A stretch of 64,000 nt of DNA, taken from Pasteurellaceae bacterium RH1A. Lineage in GTDB: Bacteria; Pseudomonadota; Gammaproteobacteria; Enterobacterales; Pasteurellaceae. The notes beneath the pieces were generated by a model. The model saw nothing but the letters and a program-made list of their open reading frames with translations, was not told the origin of the DNA and made no database searches. Shown one piece after another: positions 36,245-45,049 of this stretch (positions are counted from its first letter, which is position 1; every line of letters starts with the position of its first letter). Made by a program: the position numbers and the translations under genes. Where the stretch lies: NCBI GenBank assembly GCA_012221805.1, contig CP015195.1:819771-883770 (forward strand). Reading direction: 5' to 3'.

Positions 36245-36282
36245 AGTTCAATCGAACATTTTTTGACCTATCAATGAATCAT

Positions 36283-37617
36283 TCAAGGAACTTTTAAAAA
36301 CCTACCGAGAAAAAGCGAAATGGACTCCAAATGCCCCGTCTGTGGGAACATATCAATCATTGCAGATTTTTCCAGTTTATAGCCCGCTTGTATAAGTTTT
36401 TGGGCATCCCGCACCAGGGTGGCGGGGTTGCAGGAGACATAGACAATCCGCTCGGGCTGGAGTTGGCAGAGGTGATCCAGGGCGAAATAGGCCCCGTTGC
36501 GGGCGGGATCCAGCAAGATCTTGTTAAAGGCTTCCCTGGCCCAGGGCTGGGTGTGGAAGGGTTCATCTAGGTTGGTTTGGTAGAAGGCGACATTTTCTAA
36601 CTGGTTGAAGGCCGCATTGGCCTGGGCCTGTTCCACCATAGGGGCAACGCCCTCAACGCCCACCACAAAACCTGCCTTTTGGGCCAGGGGCAGGCTGAAG
36701 TTGCCCATGCCACAGAAGAGATCCAGCACCCGGTCTTGCGGGCTTAGCTCCAGCCAGTTGAGAGCGGTTTGCACCATCTTTTGGTTGAGCTCTCGGTTGA
36801 TTTGGATAAAGTCCCGAATGGAGAAATGCAGGCGTAGGTCGCCCAGGGAATAAAAGGGTTGAGCACCTGCCCACAGGTCAATCTGATCCTCACCCAACAT
36901 CACAAATAAATTCAGGGCATGAGCCTCTGCAAAGGCTCGCAGGGCGGTTTCGTCCTTGTCAGTCAGTTTGCCCAAGTGGCGGAGCAGGAGGGCGACCCCG
37001 TTATCCGCATGAACCAGTTCAATATGGCCCAGGGCCTTTTTATTCTGCCAGCTGGCCAGCAGGGTTTGAAGAGGTTGAAGCAGGACTTCTAACGCTTTTT
37101 CCAAAACCTCACAATGCTCCAAGGGGATAATCTGTTGGGAGGCCGCCTGGCGAAAACCGACCACTAGCTGGTTCTTCTGTAGGGCTATACTGAGCTTGGC
37201 CCGGCGGCGGTAGGCCTTGCTCTCGCCCACCAGCATGGATTGGAAGTCGATAGGGTCGGCCTGTAATTTTTGCAGGCGTTGAAAGAGGGCATCCTGCTTG
37301 GCCTGGCGTTGCATATCCAGCGGGATATGCTGCATTTGGCAGCCGCCGCAACGGCCGTAATAGGCACAAGAAGCTGTTTGACGATGTGCAGATTTTTGCA
37401 GGATCTTGACCGCTTGGGCCCGGCCGTACTGACGTTTTTCCTCCAGCACCTGGACTTCTACCCGCTCCTCCGGCAGGGCGTTTTCCACAAACCAGGTCTT
37501 GCCCTCCCGTTTGGCCACGCCCAAGCCCTGATAGTCTAGGGATTGGATCTGGAGCGGGAAGCGGGTTTGCGTTTTTTTGGCGAGCTTGGTCGCCTTTTCT
37601 GAATAAAAAAGTGCCAT
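36283..37617 (-). CDS. rlmD: 23S rRNA (uracil(1939)-C5)-methyltransferase RlmD
   Basis: A 444-residue SAM enzyme. It has an N-terminal TRAM domain (FPLQIQSLDYQGLGVAKREG), an iron-sulfur cluster motif (CAYYGRCGGCQMQH plus an earlier or later Cys), the SAM-binding LDLFCGMGNFSLPLA, and the catalytic Cys in YVSCNPATLVRD. It methylates U1939 of 23S rRNA. Length is typical of RumA/RlmD. It is divergent from dgt and points toward the Slam operon; its gene is separate from that operon because a 121-base promoter region intervenes. Confidence 0.95.
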   Translation of the reverse strand: MALFYSEKATKLAKKTQTRFPLQIQSLDYQGLGVAKREGKTWFVENALPEERVEVQVLEEKRQYGRAQAVKILQKSAHRQTASCAYYGRCGGCQMQHIPLDMQRQAKQDALFQRLQKLQADPIDFQSMLVGESKAYRRRAKLSIALQKNQLVVGFRQAASQQIIPLEHCEVLEKALEVLLQPLQTLLASWQNKKALGHIELVHADNGVALLLRHLGKLTDKDETALRAFAEAHALNLFVMLGEDQIDLWAGAQPFYSLGDLRLHFSIRDFIQINRELNQKMVQTALNWLELSPQDRVLDLFCGMGNFSLPLAQKAGFVVGVEGVAPMVEQAQANAAFNQLENVAFYQTNLDEPFHTQPWAREAFNKILLDPARNGAYFALDHLCQLQPERIVYVSCNPATLVRDAQKLIQAGYKLEKSAMIDMFPQTGHLESISLFLGRFLKVP

Positions 37618-37685
37618 AGGGTCTAAAATTTGCAGTCAAATAGGGGTATTATAGCCAAAATTGCCTGTAACCATAAGGAGATTCT

Positions 37686-39008
37686 ATGCTCAAGCCCTGG
37701 ACAGACCGTTACCAAGCCGATCCGCTTCGCCCCAATGATCACCGCTCCCCCTTCCAACGAGATCGGGGCCGGGTCTTGCATTCGGAAGCCTTCCGCTGTT
37801 TACAGGCTAAGACCCAGATCCATGCCGTGGGCGAGGACGATTTCTACCGCACCCGCCTGACCCATTCCCTGGAGGTGGCCCAAATTGGCAGCAGCCTACG
37901 GGCAAAATTAGTGGAAGATGTGGCCGGCTTTCAAGTGGCTGCCCCTGAGCCAGAATTTGCAAATTTCCGGCAAAATCTTACCGCTTTACTGCCCTCCAGA
38001 AGCCTGATTGAAACCCTCTGTTTCGCCCACGACATCGGCCATCCGCCCTTTGGCCATGGGGGCGAAATGGCCCTTAATTACAAAATGCGGGAGCATGGCG
38101 GCTTTGAGGGCAATGCCCAGTCCTTCCGTATTGTGACCCAGTTAGAACCCTATACGCCCAAGTTAGGCATGAACCTGACCCGCCGCACCCTCTTGGGCAT
38201 TATCAAGTACCCTGCCCTGCTCTCCCAAACCCAGCCGCAGGCAAGGCAAATCTTGCCTGAAAATCGCTATATTAACCTCCACCATTTCCCAACGGCCAAG
38301 GGGATTTATAATAGTGATGCCCGCTTTTTTGACTGGGTCTTGGAACCGCTTTCTGTCAGTGATAGGGAGGAATTTTGTCAGGTAGTACAGGCCAATCAGC
38401 CGCAAGATCCTAACAAGACCTGCTATAAATCCCTAGACTGTAGCATTATGGAACTGGCAGACGACATCGCCTACGGGGTGCATGATTTGGAAGATGCTAT
38501 TGCCGGCGGCATGATCAGCCCTCAAACCTGGCAGGTGGCTGAAGAGCGACTCAGAAATTGTGCCTCAGACTGGATTCGGAGCAAGCTGCCCGAGCTTTCC
38601 CACAAGCTCTTCTCCCACCACCGCTATGAACGCAAGGATGTGATTGGCTCCTTGGTCAATTTCTTTATTACTAACGTGCAGTGGAAGGTGCTTCCCCAAT
38701 TTGAAAGCCCGCTTCTACGTTTTAATGCCTATCTGCCTGATGAGGTCAAGTGCGTGCTTAATATTCTCAAAACCTTTGTGTATGAGTATGTGATCTGCGA
38801 TGCCAAGACCCAGCAAGTAGAGTTTCGCGGCCAGCGGATTCTGATGGATTTATTTGATATTCTAACCTGCGATCCCCTCCGCCTCCTGCCCCAAGCCGTG
38901 CGGGAAAGCTGGAGGGAGGCCGATGAATACGGCCGCCCACGGGTGATTTCGGATTACCTGGCCAGCCAGTCGGACAGGCAGGCTTTTAAGTTGTATGAAA
39001 GACTTTAA
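37686..39008 (+). CDS. dgt: deoxyguanosinetriphosphate triphosphohydrolase-like HD protein
   Basis: A 440-residue HD-domain dNTPase. Metal ligands are visible as RLTHSLEVAQ, FAHDIGHPPFGHGGE and the later ELADDIAYGVHDLEDA. Such enzymes hydrolyse dGTP and other dNTPs to deoxynucleosides and triphosphate, and some limit phage growth. AAGGAG lies 7 bases before the ATG. It is the type 2 form found widely in Pasteurellaceae, shorter than the 505-residue E. coli Dgt. A small G/C-rich hairpin follows before the convergent cysQ. Confidence 0.9.
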   Translation: MLKPWTDRYQADPLRPNDHRSPFQRDRGRVLHSEAFRCLQAKTQIHAVGEDDFYRTRLTHSLEVAQIGSSLRAKLVEDVAGFQVAAPEPEFANFRQNLTALLPSRSLIETLCFAHDIGHPPFGHGGEMALNYKMREHGGFEGNAQSFRIVTQLEPYTPKLGMNLTRRTLLGIIKYPALLSQTQPQARQILPENRYINLHHFPTAKGIYNSDARFFDWVLEPLSVSDREEFCQVVQANQPQDPNKTCYKSLDCSIMELADDIAYGVHDLEDAIAGGMISPQTWQVAEERLRNCASDWIRSKLPELSHKLFSHHRYERKDVIGSLVNFFITNVQWKVLPQFESPLLRFNAYLPDEVKCVLNILKTFVYEYVICDAKTQQVEFRGQRILMDLFDILTCDPLRLLPQAVRESWREADEYGRPRVISDYLASQSDRQAFKLYERL

Positions 39009-39057
39009 CCCCCTCCGCCTTCGGCACCTCCCCCCGCAAGCGGGTGGAGGGAAGTAT

Positions 39058-39864
39058 TTAATAAAAATCGAAGACAGCCTGCCAATCCTGAGCTTTATTG
39101 GCCACCATCACAAAGTGAGGGTTGATAAAGCTCTCCCTTTGGTTGTAGGTCAGTGGTTGGAAGTTGAGATCAAAAATCTGCCCGCCTGTTTCGGCCAGCA
39201 AAACCTCGGCCACGGCCGTGTCCCATTCGCCCGTGTCACCAAAGCGGATATAGCAATCAGCCTTGCCCTCGGCCACTAGGCCAGCCTTGAGGCTGCTGGA
39301 GCCATATTTCATCAGCTCTGCCTGATAGGGGGCTTGAAGGCTGGCAGCAATTCTTTGTGGATTAGGCGTGCCCATGGCGATTAAAAATTGTTCTTTTGGC
39401 TGAGTAGCTCTTCTTACAAGCGGGCGAATTTGGCCCTTTTCTTGCAAAAAGGCGCCAGCACCTGCCAGGGCATAATAGGTCTTGCCCAAAATGGGAGCGT
39501 GGATCACGCCCAGCACAGGACGATTGTTCTGCACCAAGCCAATAACCACAGCAAACTGATCGGTTCTGTCGATAAATTGCTGGGTGCCATCCAGGGGATC
39601 GACAATCCAATATTCCTGCCAATTCTGCCGTTCACTTAAGGGGATCTTGCAACTTTCTTCCGATAAAACTGGCACCTCAGGCGTAAGGGCCTTGAGCTGC
39701 TCCACCACGAACTGGCTGATAAAGAGATCGGCCTCGGTTACTGGGGTTTGATCGGCCTTGATATGGACGGCGACAGATTGGGCGTAAAAGTTGGTCAGAT
39801 GTTGGCCTGCTTGGTGGGCAAGGTCGAGAACGGCTTGAAGCAGGGAGGAATTGAGGGTTTGCAT
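39058..39864 (-). CDS. cysQ: 3'(2'),5'-bisphosphate nucleotidase CysQ
   Basis: A 268-residue inositol-monophosphatase-fold enzyme that degrades 3'-phosphoadenosine 5'-phosphate from sulfate assimilation or from phosphopantetheinyl transfer. The metal motifs are clear: SEESCKIPLSERQNW region Glu, DPLDGTQQFIDR, and the C-terminal GEWDTAVAEVLLAETGG. Length is near that of E. coli CysQ (246), with a slightly longer end. It lies between dgt and argH without an evident operon. Confidence 0.92.
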   Translation of the reverse strand: MQTLNSSLLQAVLDLAHQAGQHLTNFYAQSVAVHIKADQTPVTEADLFISQFVVEQLKALTPEVPVLSEESCKIPLSERQNWQEYWIVDPLDGTQQFIDRTDQFAVVIGLVQNNRPVLGVIHAPILGKTYYALAGAGAFLQEKGQIRPLVRRATQPKEQFLIAMGTPNPQRIAASLQAPYQAELMKYGSSSLKAGLVAEGKADCYIRFGDTGEWDTAVAEVLLAETGGQIFDLNFQPLTYNQRESFINPHFVMVANKAQDWQAVFDFY

Positions 39865-39925
39865 AATGATTTGGTCTGGGCTATGAATGGTGAAATTTTA
39901 GCAAGAATTTGCGGGCGAAAAAAGC

Positions 39926-39955
39926 CAAAAGGGCACCCAAGTGCCCTTTATTTTA
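39926..39955 (-). terminator. terminator after argH
   Basis: AAAGGGCAC pairs with GTGCCCTTT. Read on the minus strand the hairpin follows the argH stop directly and runs into TTTT. Confidence 0.8.
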
Positions 39956-39956
39956 C

Positions 39957-41330
39957 CTATTTTAGGTTAATTTCTGCGGCCATAATGGCTTCAGCAATCC
40001 GCTGTGGATTAACCCCGCCCTTGGCTGCCCGTTTGTTGAGGCAGGATTCCAGGGCCAGGATTGGGTAAACATCTCGATCAATCACGGCATGGAACTGCTT
40101 AAACTCGGCAATGGTTAGCTCTTCCAGGGCCTTTTGTTGCTTGATGGCATAGACCACGGTCGCCCCCACAATATGATGAGCCTCACGGAATGGAATACCT
40201 TTTTGCACCAGGTAATCGGCCAATTCTGTGGCATTGGCGTAGCCCTGTTGGGCTGCCTCACGGGTGCGTTTGGTATTAACCTGAATATCCTCTAGCACCA
40301 GGCTGGCCATATCCAAGCAGGCATGCCAGGTGTCCACCGCATCAAAAATCCCTTCCTTGTCTTCCTGCATATCCTTGTTATAGGCCAGCGGCAGGCCCTT
40401 GATGGTGGTCAGCAAGCCGGTCAAAGCCCCAAAGACTCGGCCAGTTTTACCCCGAATCAGCTCACAAGCATCGGGGTTTTTCTTCTGTGGCATAAGGGAA
40501 GAGCCAGACGTTACCCGATCAGAGAGCTCCAAGAAACCGGCCTCGCCGCTATTGAAGATGATCAGGTCTTCGGCAAAGCGGGAAAGGTGGGCCATGCTGA
40601 TGGAGGCGGCTGAGAGCAGTTCAAGCACATGGTCACGGTCAGACACGCTGTCTAGGCTGTTGCGGGTGGCAGTTTCAAAGCCTAGATCACGGGCTAACTG
40701 ATCCCGATCGATTGGGTAGGCCGTACCAGCCAAGGCACCCACGCCCAGCGGGCAGGTGTTCATGCGGTTGAAGGCATCGGTCAAGCGGCTGTGATCCCGC
40801 TCTAGCATTTCATAATAGGCCAGGCACCAGTGGGCAAAGGTGACCGGTTGGGCCCGTTGCAGGTGGGTATAGCCCGGCATAACGGCTAATTGATGGATCT
40901 TGGCGGTTTCAACCAGCTTGGTCTGCAAGTAGCGGATAGATTCCTGGAGCATTTTGACCTGGGCCTTGCACCAGAGTTTGATGTCTAGGGCCACTTGGTC
41001 GTTACGGCTCCGGCCGGTATGGAGCTTCTTGCCCAGATCGCCCAGTTTTTTAATCAGTTGGGTTTCCACCCAGCTGTGGATGTCTTCGGCATCGTCTTGC
41101 AGAATGATGGCCAGGTCAAGCTCCACCTCTTGGCGAAGCTCTTTTAAAGCCTTGATGAGATCTTGTAATTCCTCATCATTGATAATCCCGACCGAATGAA
41201 TGGCCTTGGCCCAGCCCACTGAGCCGTCAATGTCTTGCAAGGCCAGGCGATAGTCAAAGGCCAAGGAATCGTTAAATAGTTTAAATCTTAAGTCCGCAGA
41301 ATCGGTAAAGCGTCCGCCCCAAAGTGCCAT
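39957..41330 (-). CDS. argH: argininosuccinate lyase
   Basis: A 457-residue enzyme cleaving argininosuccinate to arginine and fumarate. The fumarase-superfamily signature [19 protein letters not shown] is present, with [12 protein letters not shown] and the catalytic His in [16 protein letters not shown]. No other arg genes are nearby; the upstream 24-base palindrome looks like an ARG box, fitting ArgR control of an isolated gene. A terminator follows. Confidence 0.97.
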   Translation of the reverse strand: MALWGGRFTDSADLRFKLFNDSLAFDYRLALQDIDGSVGWAKAIHSVGIINDEELQDLIKALKELRQEVELDLAIILQDDAEDIHSWVETQLIKKLGDLGKKLHTGRSRNDQVALDIKLWCKAQVKMLQESIRYLQTKLVETAKIHQLAVMPGYTHLQRAQPVTFAHWCLAYYEMLERDHSRLTDAFNRMNTCPLGVGALAGTAYPIDRDQLARDLGFETATRNSLDSVSDRDHVLELLSAASISMAHLSRFAEDLIIFNSGEAGFLELSDRVTSGSSLMPQKKNPDACELIRGKTGRVFGALTGLLTTIKGLPLAYNKDMQEDKEGIFDAVDTWHACLDMASLVLEDIQVNTKRTREAAQQGYANATELADYLVQKGIPFREAHHIVGATVVYAIKQQKALEELTIAEFKQFHAVIDRDVYPILALESCLNKRAAKGGVNPQRIAEAIMAAEINLK

Positions 41331-41360
41331 AGTAATGTTCCAGTTATTTAAAAATGCGGT

Positions 41361-41384
41361 TATTTTGCATAATTATGCAAAATA
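41361..41384. promoter_or_regulatory. ARG-box-like palindrome upstream of argH
   Basis: A perfect 24-base palindrome with core TTTTGCATAATTATGCAAAA lies 31 bases before the argH start, followed by a second half-site (AATAATGCAA). The E. coli ARG box is TGAATAATTATTCA; the match here is TGCATAATTATGCA. Its position fits repression by ArgR. Confidence 0.55.
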
Positions 41385-41418
41385 ATGCAAGTTTTTTGTT
41401 TTGCTTGCCCTAAAAGAT

Positions 41419-41483
41419 AGCGCCAGCCTCCAGGCTGGTGCTTATATATCTAGGTATAAGGCACCAGCGAGGACGCTGGCGCC
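41419..41483. repeat. inverted repeat pair, GCGCCAGC...GCTGGTGC type
   Basis: AGCGCCAGCCTCCAGGCTGG at 41419 is answered by CCAGCGAGGACGCTGGCGCC ending 41483. Each arm is also a small hairpin. It lies between argH and the end of the opp operon and may serve as its terminator. Confidence 0.6.
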
Positions 41484-41497
41484 ATCACAGATGTAAA

Positions 41498-43096
41498 TTA
41501 TAGGTTTGAAGCCTCAATCAATCGCTTGGTATAGGCTTCTTGCGGGTTTTGGAAAATCTGCTTCACATCGCCCGCTTCCACCACTTCGCCCTTGCTCATC
41601 ACGATTACCTTGTTACTCAAGGCCCGTACCACGGCCAAGTCGTGGCTGATAAAGAGATAACTTAGCCCGTATTTTTGCTGGAGTTTATTGAGCAGATCAA
41701 TCACCGTGAGCTGGGTTGAGCGGTCAAGGGCGGAGGTTGGTTCGTCCAATAGCACGAATTTCGGCTCTAAAATCATGGCACGAGCAATGGCAATCCTCTG
41801 GCGTTGGCCGCCTGAAAATTCGTGCGGGTAGCGGTTGATCATGGCAGGCGATAAATTGACCTCTTCCAACATCTTCATCACCTTGGCCCGGCGTTCGTTC
41901 TTGCTTAATTGTGGAAAATGCACGGTCAAGCCTTCGCCGATAATTTCGCCCACGGTTAAACGAGGGGAAAGAGAGTTGAAGGGGTCTTGGAAAACCATTT
42001 GCATATTGCGTTTAAGCAGTTGGCGGTCGGCTCTAGACAATTTGCTGATTTCCAAATCATCAAACTTAATGGAACCACGGCTTTCTAAAATCTGCATCAC
42101 CGCACGGCCCAAAGTAGATTTGCCCGAGCCAGATTCGCCCACAATCCCAAGCGTTTCGCCCTCTTTAAGATCAAAAGAGATATTTTTGACCGCATTAAAG
42201 ACCTTTTTCGGCTTACCAAAGAGGGTGCGTTTTAGCACATAGTCCACATCAACATTATTAGCCTTAATCAGGGTTGGCACGCTGTCTGGGATTTCTGGCT
42301 TAATTTGATCAGTAATCGGGGTCAGCAATTCCACGGTGTAAGGGTGTTGTGGATTATGGAAGACGGTTTCCGTGTCGCCCCGTTCGATGATCTGGCCGTT
42401 TTGCATCACACAAACGTAATCACTGTATTTCTTGACCAAACGTAAATCATGCGAGATCAAGATAATGGCCATGCCCATTTCGGCTTGGAGGGCCAACATC
42501 AGATCCAAAATTTCGGCCTGGGTGGTGACGTCTAAGGCTGTGGTCGGTTCGTCCGCAATGAGGAGATCAGGCTTGTTGATAATGGCCATGGCAATCATGA
42601 TCCGCTGTAATTGGCCGCCTGAGAACTCGTGCGGGTAGCAGACCATTTTCTTTTCTACATCCGGGATTTTAACCTTTTGCAGGGTGCTAAGGGCCAGGGC
42701 TTCTGCCTCTTTTTGGGAGATTTGCGGGTTGTGGGTCATCACCGCCTCGACAATTTGCTCACCAATCCGCAGGTAAGGATTAAGCGAGGTCATGGGCTCT
42801 TGGAAGATCATGCCGATACGGTCACCCCGTAGCTCACGCAGCTGCACCTCGTTGAGTTTTAAGATCTCTTTTTCCTCAAAGAGAATGGAAGAATCTGGGG
42901 CGTAGGACACAATGTTCTTTGGCAGTAACTGCATAACGGCCATAGAGGTTACAGACTTGCCCGAACCTGACTCGCCCACCAAGGCGATGGTTTGGCCCTT
43001 TTCCACTTCAAAGGACACGCCACGGACGGCGTGAACATTTTCTTCATCGGTTTTGAGATAAACGTGTAGGTTTTTTACTTCTAGTAATTTGCTCAT
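41498..43096 (-). CDS. oligopeptide ABC transporter, two ATPase domains fused (OppD-OppF / YejF type)
   Basis: A 532-residue protein with two complete nucleotide-binding domains. Domain 1 has Walker A GESGSGKSV at 41-49 and signature FSGGQLQRI. Domain 2, starting near residue 280, has GESGSGKST and signature FSGGQRQRIAIARAM. Each has its own Walker B (LLIADEPTTALD, FVLLDEPTSALD). In most relatives OppD and OppF are separate; this fusion resembles YejF. The linker carries the QHPYTVELLTP motif typical of OppD C-termini. It ends the oppA-B-C operon. Confidence 0.9.
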   Translation of the reverse strand: MSKLLEVKNLHVYLKTDEENVHAVRGVSFEVEKGQTIALVGESGSGKSVTSMAVMQLLPKNIVSYAPDSSILFEEKEILKLNEVQLRELRGDRIGMIFQEPMTSLNPYLRIGEQIVEAVMTHNPQISQKEAEALALSTLQKVKIPDVEKKMVCYPHEFSGGQLQRIMIAMAIINKPDLLIADEPTTALDVTTQAEILDLMLALQAEMGMAIILISHDLRLVKKYSDYVCVMQNGQIIERGDTETVFHNPQHPYTVELLTPITDQIKPEIPDSVPTLIKANNVDVDYVLKRTLFGKPKKVFNAVKNISFDLKEGETLGIVGESGSGKSTLGRAVMQILESRGSIKFDDLEISKLSRADRQLLKRNMQMVFQDPFNSLSPRLTVGEIIGEGLTVHFPQLSKNERRAKVMKMLEEVNLSPAMINRYPHEFSGGQRQRIAIARAMILEPKFVLLDEPTSALDRSTQLTVIDLLNKLQQKYGLSYLFISHDLAVVRALSNKVIVMSKGEVVEAGDVKQIFQNPQEAYTKRLIEASNL

Positions 43097-43113
43097 AAAT
43101 TTATTCCTATCAA

Positions 43114-44034
43114 TTATTTATCTTTCGGGTCTAAGGCATCACGCAAGCCGTCGCCGATAAAGTTAAAGCAGAACAAGGTTAAACAGAGGAAGAAGGCAGG
43201 GAAGCCAAGCAACCAAGGCGAGGTTTCCATTTGGGCTGCACCGTCACTTAAAAGCGCACCCCAGCTACTCATTGGCTCTTGGGTACCTAATCCCAAGAAG
43301 CTCAAGAAGGATTCAAAGAGAATCAGGGCTGGCACTTCTAAAGAAGCATAAACCACCACAATGCCTAACACGTTTGGAATAATGTGTCGCCAGATGATTT
43401 GACGGCGGGAAACCCCACAAACAATGGCGGCTTCCACAAATTCCTTGTTTTTCAAGCTCAAGGTTTGGCCCCGCACGATACGGGCAAGGCTGAGCCAGGC
43501 AATCATCCCGATGGCCACAAAAATCAGGAAGATATTTTGGCCGAAGAAGGTGACCAAGAGGATAACGAAGAACATGAAAGGGAAGGAGCCTAGGATTTCA
43601 ACCAAGCGCATCATGATCATATCCACCTTGCCACCAAAGTAGCCTGAAATGGCCCCGTAGGCTGTACCAATAAGCACAGCAATAATGGCACCAGCCACCC
43701 CTACCATAAGGGAAATGCGGCCACCAATGGCAGTACGCACCAGCAGATCTCGGCCTGAGGAGTCGGTACCAAAGTAGTGGCCCGATTCAAAACTCGGGGC
43801 CGCACTCATCATGTTCCAGTCGGTGTCCTCATAGCTAAAAGGCATGAGCATTGGGGCAAAGGTAATGAACAGTACCACTAAAAAAAGCACAATTAGGCTG
43901 GCCACGGCCGCCTTGTTGCGGAAGAAACGACGGCGGGCATCCTGCCATAAACTTCTGCCCTCAAGCACCGCTTCACGGCTGTTTTCCGCTAAACGGTCGG
44001 AAAGTTCTTGGGTGTTTTTGTTGTCTATTAACAT
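43114..44034 (-). CDS. oppC: oligopeptide ABC transporter permease OppC
   Basis: A 306-residue inner-membrane permease. A cytoplasmic N-terminal segment (SLWQDARRRFFRNKAAVASL) leads to the first membrane helix. The EAA loop is seen as EAAIVCGVSRRQIIWRHIIPN. It pairs with OppB to form the translocation channel for peptides. It lies 9 bases after oppB and 17 bases before the fused ATPase gene. Confidence 0.93.
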   Translation of the reverse strand: MLIDNKNTQELSDRLAENSREAVLEGRSLWQDARRRFFRNKAAVASLIVLFLVVLFITFAPMLMPFSYEDTDWNMMSAAPSFESGHYFGTDSSGRDLLVRTAIGGRISLMVGVAGAIIAVLIGTAYGAISGYFGGKVDMIMMRLVEILGSFPFMFFVILLVTFFGQNIFLIFVAIGMIAWLSLARIVRGQTLSLKNKEFVEAAIVCGVSRRQIIWRHIIPNVLGIVVVYASLEVPALILFESFLSFLGLGTQEPMSSWGALLSDGAAQMETSPWLLGFPAFFLCLTLFCFNFIGDGLRDALDPKDK

Positions 44035-44043
44035 AATATTTCC

Positions 44044-44967
44044 TTACGAATAACGAATCTTCGGATCAATCACCGCATATAAAATATCGACAATCGCATT
44101 AAAGACGATGGTCAGGGTGCCGACCAAAATGGTCAGGCTAAGCACCAAGGAATAGTCACGGTTAAGGGCGCCATTTACAAAGAGCTGGCCTAGGCCTGGC
44201 AAGCCAAAGACGCTTTCAATCACCATGGAACCGGTAATAATCCCCACAAAGGCAGGGCCTAGGTAGGTAATCACAGGCAGGAGGGCCGGACGCAGGGCGT
44301 GTTTAAAGATAATTTTGCGGGTGGAGAGCCCCTTGGCCTTGGCAGTGCGGATAAAGTTGGAATGCAGCACCTCAATCATGGAGCCACGGGTAATACGGGC
44401 AATCCCTGCGGTATAGGCGATGGTTAAGGACAGGACTGGCAAGACCATATAATAGAGCTGGCCGCCGTTCCAGCCACCTGCTGGCAACCATTTGAGATAG
44501 ATGGCGAAAATAAGGACGAGGAGCGGAGCAAAGACGAAACTTGGCATAATGATCCCCGTCATGGCAAAGCCCATCACGATATAGTCCCATCGGCTATTTT
44601 GCTTGAGGGCAGCAATGGTACCTGCCGACACGCCCAAAATCACCGAGAAGATAAAGGCCACAATCCCCAATTTAAGGGAAACGGGGAAGGCCGAGGCCAC
44701 CAAGTCGTTTACGGTTTGATCCTTATATTTGAAGGAAGGGCCAAAATCGCCCTTGGCCAGGTTTTCCATATAAAGGAAATACTGCTTATAGAGCGGTTCG
44801 TTGAGGTGGTATTTGGCCTCAATGTTGGCCATCACTTCAGGCGGATAGGCCTTTTCAGAGGTGAAAGGGCTACCTGGTGCCAGACGCATCAGGAAAAAAG
44901 AAAAAGTAATTAAAATAAACAGGGTTGGAAGGGCTTCCAAAATCCGTTTAAAAATAAACTTCAACAT
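44044..44967 (-). CDS. oppB: oligopeptide ABC transporter permease OppB
   Basis: A 307-residue permease with about six membrane segments. I start it at 44967 (MLKFIFKRILEALPTLFILI) because GGAG lies 6-7 bases upstream on the minus strand; an in-frame start at 45030 would add 21 residues and run into the upstream hairpin. The EAA loop is RTAKAKGLSTRKIIFKHALRP. It forms the channel with OppC. Confidence 0.93.
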   Translation of the reverse strand: MLKFIFKRILEALPTLFILITFSFFLMRLAPGSPFTSEKAYPPEVMANIEAKYHLNEPLYKQYFLYMENLAKGDFGPSFKYKDQTVNDLVASAFPVSLKLGIVAFIFSVILGVSAGTIAALKQNSRWDYIVMGFAMTGIIMPSFVFAPLLVLIFAIYLKWLPAGGWNGGQLYYMVLPVLSLTIAYTAGIARITRGSMIEVLHSNFIRTAKAKGLSTRKIIFKHALRPALLPVITYLGPAFVGIITGSMVIESVFGLPGLGQLFVNGALNRDYSLVLSLTILVGTLTIVFNAIVDILYAVIDPKIRYS

Positions 44968-44999
44968 AGGGACTCCAAGTTCGAGTTTATAGGAATAGG

Positions 45000-45045
45000 C
45001 AAGCGGGGGAAACTTTGCAAGTTTTTGCAAAAACGGCCCCGCTTG
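45000..45045. terminator. hairpin between oppA and oppB
   Basis: CAAGCGGGG pairs with CCCCGCTTG, with TTTGCAAG and TTTTTGCAAAAA in the loop, so it is again an inverted pair of uptake-like sequences. Located directly after the oppA stop, it probably lowers transcription into the permease genes or protects the oppA mRNA, giving more binding protein than permease. Confidence 0.6.
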
Positions 45046-45049
45046 TTTC

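Noticed and set aside
30286..36282. Transferrin or hemoglobin receptor operon (tbpBA or hpuAB).
   Set aside because: The lipoproteins share the TbpB-type barrel end but are far shorter than TbpB, and the receptor is followed by an M16 protease, which tbp and hpu loci do not have.
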